9,546 nucleotides of DNA from Lentimicrobiaceae bacterium (GTDB taxonomy: Bacteria; Bacteroidota; Bacteroidia; Bacteroidales; JALOCA01). A program made the translations under genes and the position numbers. This document shows positions 6,414-9,546 of this stretch, one piece after another; within the stretch, counting starts at the first letter, position 1, and every line of letters starts with the position of its first letter. Under the pieces are notes generated by a model that was given only the letters and a program-made list of their open reading frames with translations, made no database searches and was not told the DNA's origin. The stretch lies in NCBI GenBank assembly GCA_023227965.1, contig JALOCA010000064.1, positions 1 to 9,546 of the forward strand. The letters run 5' to 3'.

Positions 6414-7485
6414 AGCTTACGAAGGATTGATGGGCATCAGGATGTTTCTCTACACCTGTAACAATGGTATCTATGCTCCTGTTTAAAAAGTAAAAATCAT
6501 GCATAAGTATTCTGCCTGGTTTATCTACAGCAAGCCTTATGGCACAATTGATTATTAAACCGCTGTTCAGGACAGTGGGGAAAGTAGCCCCGTCGTCTTC
6601 CGAAAGGGCAACCCCTCCCCAGCCGGCACCACTTGCATCGCCTGCCATAAATATACGATTATCTGGCAAAACCAGGAAATCGCTTACGATGGTGTTATAT
6701 GCATCATAATTCCAGATGCCTGTATTGAAGTCGTATGTATAGATTGCATCAAACGCTCCTACCATCAGCTTGCCTGCATTGTTAAATGTCAGAGTAATGA
6801 ATCCTGCGGGTTCCTGCGGATCTAATAATACCGCCCAGGTTTTTCCAAAGTCGGTTGAATAATACACTTTCGGATTTTCGTTGCTCCAGTTGTTGGTAAA
6901 CCGCGAACAGGCATAAATCACATTATTGGGACCAAACAGTATATAGGTTACATATTCCCAGTAATCGTCGTTGTAAAGATTCAGCACTACCTCCCAGGTT
7001 TCGCCGTCATCGGTGGAGCGCAAAATGCCATTTTCCCTTCCGCCGCTTACCAATAAAACACTGTCGTATCCAAACTCAATGGTGCTGTATTGCCAGCTTT
7101 GTTGTGATGCGTCATACATCCATTGCCAGCTTTCACCAAGGTCACGCGAACGGTAAACACCATAATTAGCTGCTATAAATATTGTACTATCCTGTTTAAA
7201 AGTAATAGACATTACTGTCGGATTGGGGAGCCCATTATTTTTTGCCTGCCAGGTTAAGCCGTTATCATCGCTGCGATAAACTCCACCATTTACATCATAA
7301 TGTATCAAATAAATTCTGCCTTGCGGATCAACTAATATATCAAATATTGAACCACCTCCGCAACTGTCAACCTGCTCCCAGAAATCCTGGGCTGTGGCGG
7401 TATATCCTGTAATGGTAAGCAGCAGCAGTAGTGTTAGTTTCATCATATTGCGTAAACGGGCTTTCAATAGAGTGAACGTTTTCAT
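6193..7485 (-). CDS. secreted Asp-box (BNR-like) beta-propeller protein with T9SS sorting domain, copy 1
   Basis: A 430-residue paralogue of the gene immediately downstream, with the same five Asp-boxes (SDDNGLTW, SRDLGESW, STDDGETW, STDFGKTW, SEDDGATF). From about residue 130 to 345 the two proteins are almost identical. They differ mainly between residues 40 and 130, for example YLIHYDVNGGVY against YLARHGATSGGVC, and FIAANYGVY against FVSVDYGVY. The signal peptide (MMKLTLLLLLTITGYTATAQ) has one more leucine than the paralogue, from an extra CTG codon. The sorting domain at the end (NPFGTYTIFRSASPSVLKAK, then GTLPAGMYFVKLQS) is closer in its first part to the FG-GAP protein upstream than to its own paralogue. 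It likely acts at the cell surface or is released. Its ligand is unknown, and no enzymatic motif was recognised. It lies second in the operon. Confidence 0.88.
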   Translation of the reverse strand: MKTFTLLKARLRNMMKLTLLLLLTITGYTATAQDFWEQVDSCGGGSIFDILVDPQGRIYLIHYDVNGGVYRSDDNGLTWQAKNNGLPNPTVMSITFKQDSTIFIAANYGVYRSRDLGESWQWMYDASQQSWQYSTIEFGYDSVLLVSGGRENGILRSTDDGETWEVVLNLYNDDYWEYVTYILFGPNNVIYACSRFTNNWSNENPKVYYSTDFGKTWAVLLDPQEPAGFITLTFNNAGKLMVGAFDAIYTYDFNTGIWNYDAYNTIVSDFLVLPDNRIFMAGDASGAGWGGVALSEDDGATFPTVLNSGLIINCAIRLAVDKPGRILMHDFYFLNRSIDTIVTGVEKHPDAHQSFVSCYPNPFGTYTIFRSASPSVLKAKLYGMAGNYIKSFEIPPLGEYRLDAGTLPAGMYFVKLQSGNNIQTIKLIHY

Positions 7486-7722
7486 GAGATTTGATTTAAA
7501 GGTTAATAATGGATTAATTTTATAGTTTGAATATTGTTTCCTGATTGTAGTTTTACAAAATACATACCGGCAGGCAGTGTACCGGCATCCAAACGGTATT
7601 CACTCATGGGAGGTATTCCGAAGCTTTTAATGTAATTGCCAGCCATGCCATATAGCTCTGCTTTTAGTACCGACGGGGATGCTGACCGGAAGATGGTATA
7701 AGTTCCGAAAGGATTGGGATAA
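7459..7722 (-). repeat. shared junction cassette, copy 3
   Basis: This holds the end of the FG-GAP gene (sorting domain and stop), the spacer and the first codons of the first propeller gene. The FG-GAP and Asp-box proteins are unrelated upstream of this point, so near-identity that begins at the PNPFG motif shows that the sorting-domain 3' end spread between unlike genes. Confidence 0.8.
7486..7502 (-). repeat. conserved 17-nt intergenic spacer, copy 3
   Basis: CCTTTAAATCAAATCTC on the minus strand, between the FG-GAP gene and the first propeller gene. It is identical to the other two spacers. Confidence 0.85.
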
Positions 7723-8963
7723 GCATTAAACATTACTTCCGGTTTGCGTTGCTCGTTTAGCGATACGGTATTGGTATCTACAAAGTGTCCCGTACCATCG
7801 TTCCATAATATCCTTATTCGGTTGGCTGTGGGGGTATAACCGGTAACTAATAATTCCGGACGGTTATCTCCATTCAAATCACCTGAAAAAATCCTTTCAT
7901 TCCACATTGCATATTCTCCCATGTACATCCTTTCAGTTTCCTTAAAGCCCCAGTTATGATTATTTATAAAAATATAAATGGAGTCCATCTGCGATAAATA
8001 CTGATCAAAAGTCGGCGATGTACATGCCATATCAGGATATCCATCGCCATTTAAATCGGCTATTACATCGTCGCGTGTTCCGATTTTTTTATATGTTGTG
8101 CCTCTGTTGATGAAATTCTCGTCAGACACATTTTCATAAAACAAGAACTCTTCATCATTGTATGGTTTATAAAATATTAAATCATTGTCGCTATCATTGT
8201 CCATATCAATAATATTATTATATATCCACAATTGGCTATGACTAAACAAGGTATCGGTTGTGAAACCGGAAGGGTTGTTAAAAGCAAGGTAAGTACCAGG
8301 TATAATAAGCGCAGAAGATACCAATGCATCCGGGCGGTTATCATTATTTAATAAGGCTGTTTTTACATATTCCACATTTTCGGTTGGGAATAAGAATTCG
8401 TCGTTAAAGGTGCCATCACCATTGTTATAAAAAATGCCCCAACCTAAAGGAGCTATATTTGGCCGTATAGAATAATATACCACATCAAGCAGCCCGTCTT
8501 CATTCATATCGTATATTCCACTTATTCGCCTATTTTCCGCTGTTGTTTCTCCTATATTTACTGTGTCGCCTAAAGCTCCGGGTCCAACATTTTTATAATA
8601 AAATATATAATCATGGTTGCGGGATACTATCTCCAGCAGTCCGTCGTTGTTCATTTCCTTACAATAAATAAATATACCGCAGTTTGTTACTACATCGCTA
8701 CGTTCAAAATTTCCATAACCATCGTTTATTAAAAATACAAGAGAATCTGCACCTCCTTCACAACCTATGAGGATATCATTGTCTCCATCCTGGTCGTAAT
8801 CTGCAAACACGACTCCTCCTTCCTGGTAAGGATAACTTGGCACATAAAAAACAGTTTGCGCTTTTACAGATGGTAAAAGGAATAACAACAGGAAAAGTAT
8901 CACACCTCCTATCCTCCCCTTTGGGGAGGCAATGCTGTTTATTTTGTCCGGGTTTGTTTTCAT
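7503..8963 (-). CDS. secreted FG-GAP/VCBS-repeat beta-propeller protein with T9SS sorting domain
   Basis: A 486-residue exported protein and the first gene of the operon. A hydrophobic signal segment (VILFLLLFLLPSVKAQ, about 21-36) follows an unusually long N-terminal stretch. Seven calcium-type FG-GAP motifs follow: DYDQDGDND 55-63, EMNNDGLLE 103-111, DMNEDGLLD 152-160, LNNDNRPD 205-212, DMDNDSDND 253-261, DLNGDGYPD 303-311 and DLNGDNRPE 362-370. Seven repeats fit one integrin-alpha-like seven-bladed propeller. Residues about 413-486 (NAYPNPFG, LDAGTLPAGMYFVKLQS, IKLIHY) are the T9SS sorting domain, nearly the same as in the two genes downstream. A role in surface binding or adhesion is typical of the fold, but the ligand is unknown. 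The N-terminal segment IASPKGRIGG is encoded by a palindromic repeat, so this extension may be an insertion. The start at 8963 has only an A-rich leader (aaagaag) and no strong ribosome-binding site. Confidence 0.88.
   Translation of the reverse strand: MKTNPDKINSIASPKGRIGGVILFLLLFLLPSVKAQTVFYVPSYPYQEGGVVFADYDQDGDNDILIGCEGGADSLVFLINDGYGNFERSDVVTNCGIFIYCKEMNNDGLLEIVSRNHDYIFYYKNVGPGALGDTVNIGETTAENRRISGIYDMNEDGLLDVVYYSIRPNIAPLGWGIFYNNGDGTFNDEFLFPTENVEYVKTALLNNDNRPDALVSSALIIPGTYLAFNNPSGFTTDTLFSHSQLWIYNNIIDMDNDSDNDLIFYKPYNDEEFLFYENVSDENFINRGTTYKKIGTRDDVIADLNGDGYPDMACTSPTFDQYLSQMDSIYIFINNHNWGFKETERMYMGEYAMWNERIFSGDLNGDNRPELLVTGYTPTANRIRILWNDGTGHFVDTNTVSLNEQRKPEVMFNAYPNPFGTYTIFRSASPSVLKAELYGMAGNYIKSFGIPPMSEYRLDAGTLPAGMYFVKLQSGNNIQTIKLIHY
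8913..8929. repeat. REP-like palindrome in the 5' coding region of the FG-GAP gene
   Basis: CCTCCCCTTTGGGGAGG has perfect 7-nt arms around TTT. It encodes ASPKGR ahead of the hydrophobic core of the signal peptide. Short GC-rich palindromes of this kind are common as dispersed repeats in Bacteroidota intergenic DNA (recalled, not checked). Its presence inside a coding region suggests an insertion that lengthened the N-terminus. CCTCCCCT also recurs in the 23-bp repeats at 9259-9396. Confidence 0.6.
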
Positions 8964-9258
8964 CTTCTTTTTTATTTTGTAACCATTATCTTTTTTACTT
9001 CCATCTGTCCGTGTACTTTCTTTTACACTTCATGTATTTATGTACCTGTAAAATTATAAATTTTCTCCACTTTCTTTCTCCATAATATTTACATTTATAA
9101 ACAAATCGTCGAAATGTTATATACTTTTTCAGGTTATTTTTAAAAATATTTCTGTCCTCTGAAGGTTGAATTAGTTAATTTAAAAATATGCTGGTTGGTA
9201 AATGGGTAAATCTGTATTTGGAAATTATCAGGCTTCCGGCTAAAGAAAAAGAGTGAAT
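8964..9258. other. AT-rich non-coding leader upstream of the FG-GAP operon
   Basis: About 295 bp of strongly AT-rich DNA between the start of the FG-GAP gene and the 23-bp repeats. No convincing gene was seen on either strand and no exact TAnnTTTG promoter box on the minus strand. The nearest form is TAATTTTA at 9056-9049, which lacks a paired -33 box. The operon promoter probably lies here. The AT-rich character could also suit DNA unwinding next to the repeats. Confidence 0.5.
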
Positions 9259-9396
9259 GTTACCCTCCCCTAAGAGTGGTTGTTACCCTCCCCTAAGAGT
9301 GGTCGTTACCCTCTCCTAAGAGTGGTCGTCGCCCTCCCCTGAGAGTGGTCGTTACCCTCCCCTAAGAGTGGTCGTCGCCCTCTTATAAGAGTGGAT
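9259..9396. repeat. six 23-bp direct tandem repeats (iteron-like array)
   Basis: Units start at 9259, 9282, 9305, 9328, 9351 and 9374, a strict 23-bp period. The consensus begins GTTACCCTCCCC and ends TAAGAGTGGTC. Units 1, 2 and 5 are the same over the first 22 positions, unit 3 has one change, unit 4 has TCG for TTA and one further change, and unit 6 is the most diverged. Unit 6 contains the perfect palindrome CTCTTATAAGAG (9380-9391). A partial unit (aagagtgaat) precedes unit 1. There are no spacers, so it is not a CRISPR array. The period is not a multiple of three, so it is not a coding repeat. The size, order and adjacent AT-rich DNA resemble plasmid iterons. Alternatives are a minisatellite or a repeated binding site upstream of the FG-GAP operon. 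Confidence 0.85.
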
Positions 9397-9414
9397 GATT
9401 CACTTGTATAATAC

Positions 9415-9446
9415 AAAGTGGCTCCCTTTTGTCAGAGAGCCACTTT
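9415..9446. terminator. hairpin terminator after the HU-like gene
   Basis: AAAGTGGCTC (9415-9424) pairs perfectly with GAGCCACTTT (9437-9446) around a 12-nt loop. It begins 7 nt past the TAA stop of the HU-like gene. The T-rich run (9447-9455) is on the plus strand and the minus-strand exit is only moderately U-rich (CTTTGTATTAT). The hairpin may therefore terminate in both directions, or be strongest for plus-strand transcripts from the repeat region. Confidence 0.65.
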
Positions 9447-9453
9447 TGTTTTT

Positions 9454-9546
9454 TTAACGGGTTACATTCAATACGTAATCAAAAACATAAGTCCGCACTT
9501 CGCTGAGTATTTTTGCCGAAGGCGAAAACTGGGTTGCAATATTCAG
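9454..9546 (-). CDS. C-terminal end of an HU-like/DUF4469-type protein (30 codons and stop; probably the end of the gene at 1-664)
   Basis: Reading leftward from 9546, the frame gives LNIATQFSPSAKILSEVRTY, then VFDYVLNVTR and a TAA stop at 9456-9454. The first 16 bases of this stretch (9546-9531) equal bases 16-1 of the window. The frame is the one needed to continue residue 217 of the HU-like protein that runs off the left edge. The combined ending (LPDGDYKL, then TQFS, then a closing EVRTYVFDYVLNV strand) is what DUF4469-type C-termini look like. This is either the same gene seen across a circular junction or the 3' end of a very similar tandem copy. A hairpin follows the stop at 9415-9446. 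Confidence 0.85.
   Translation of the reverse strand: MNIATQFSPSAKILSEVRTYVFDYVLNVTR
9531..9546. repeat. 16-bp terminal direct repeat, right copy
   Basis: This is the second copy of the 16-mer found at 1-16. It lies inside the coding sequence of the HU-like protein (residues 217-222), so it is coding DNA seen twice. It is not an obvious att site or transposon end. Confidence 0.95.

Larger units (their letters stand above)
6193..7502 (-). repeat. 1310-bp tandem duplication, unit 2
   Basis: The partner of the unit at 4883-6192. Divergence is concentrated in the first and second propeller blades and in the start of the sorting domain. The central and C-terminal propeller is nearly identical, either because the duplication is recent or because conversion is ongoing. 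Confidence 0.9.

Noticed and set aside
4883..7485. Sialidase function for the Asp-box proteins
   Set aside because: Asp-boxes occur in many propellers. No FRIP motif or catalytic residue set of sialidases could be seen.
8837..9085. 82-residue plus-strand open frame near the right intergenic region
   Set aside because: Half overlaps the FG-GAP gene and the rest is low-complexity AT-rich DNA. No domain or ribosome-binding site was seen.
9259..9396. CRISPR array
   Set aside because: The repeats are directly adjacent with a fixed 23-bp period and no unique spacers. No cas gene is present.

Overview
The window looks like a Bacteroidota genome fragment, or possibly a small circular molecule. Four of its five genes encode secreted or surface proteins that end in a type IX secretion (T9SS / Por) C-terminal sorting domain. 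The fifth is an HU/IHF-like DNA-binding protein with a C-terminal DUF4469-type domain, a family typical of Bacteroidales-like bacteria. The intergenic DNA is AT-rich and start sites lack strong Shine-Dalgarno sequences, which also fits this phylum. No rRNA, tRNA, transposase, integrase, mobilisation or replication-initiator gene was seen.

Every gene lies on the minus strand, so transcription runs from right to left. From 8963 down to 1062 there is a four-gene run. It starts with an FG-GAP/VCBS seven-repeat propeller protein (8963-7503). Two tandemly duplicated Asp-box (BNR-like) propeller proteins follow (7485-6193 and 6175-4883). The last is a 1267-residue protein with a papain-like (C1) cysteine peptidase domain, a parallel beta-helix, TPR-like helices and a sorting domain (4865-1062). 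All three intergenic gaps are the same 17 nt. The two propeller genes repeat with a period of exactly 1310 bp. A hairpin terminator at 1008-1033 closes this unit.

The HU-like gene starts at 664 and runs off the left edge. The first 16 bases of the window (1-16) are identical to the last 16 (9531-9546). If the two ends are joined there, the reading frame continues without a break to a stop at 9454-9456 and gives a family-consistent 246-residue protein. The simplest readings are a circle of 9530 bp or a collapsed tandem array with that period.

The gap between that stop and the FG-GAP gene (8964-9453) holds a hairpin, six 23-bp direct repeats (9259-9396) and a long AT-rich stretch. This layout resembles an iteron origin, but no Rep protein was found. 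The 397-bp gap at 665-1061 holds the peptidase terminator, one promoter-like element, a long-spaced 17-nt inverted repeat and short direct repeats ahead of the HU-like gene. Taken together, the window encodes a set of exported surface proteins with shared, recombining 3' ends, plus one cytoplasmic DNA-binding protein.
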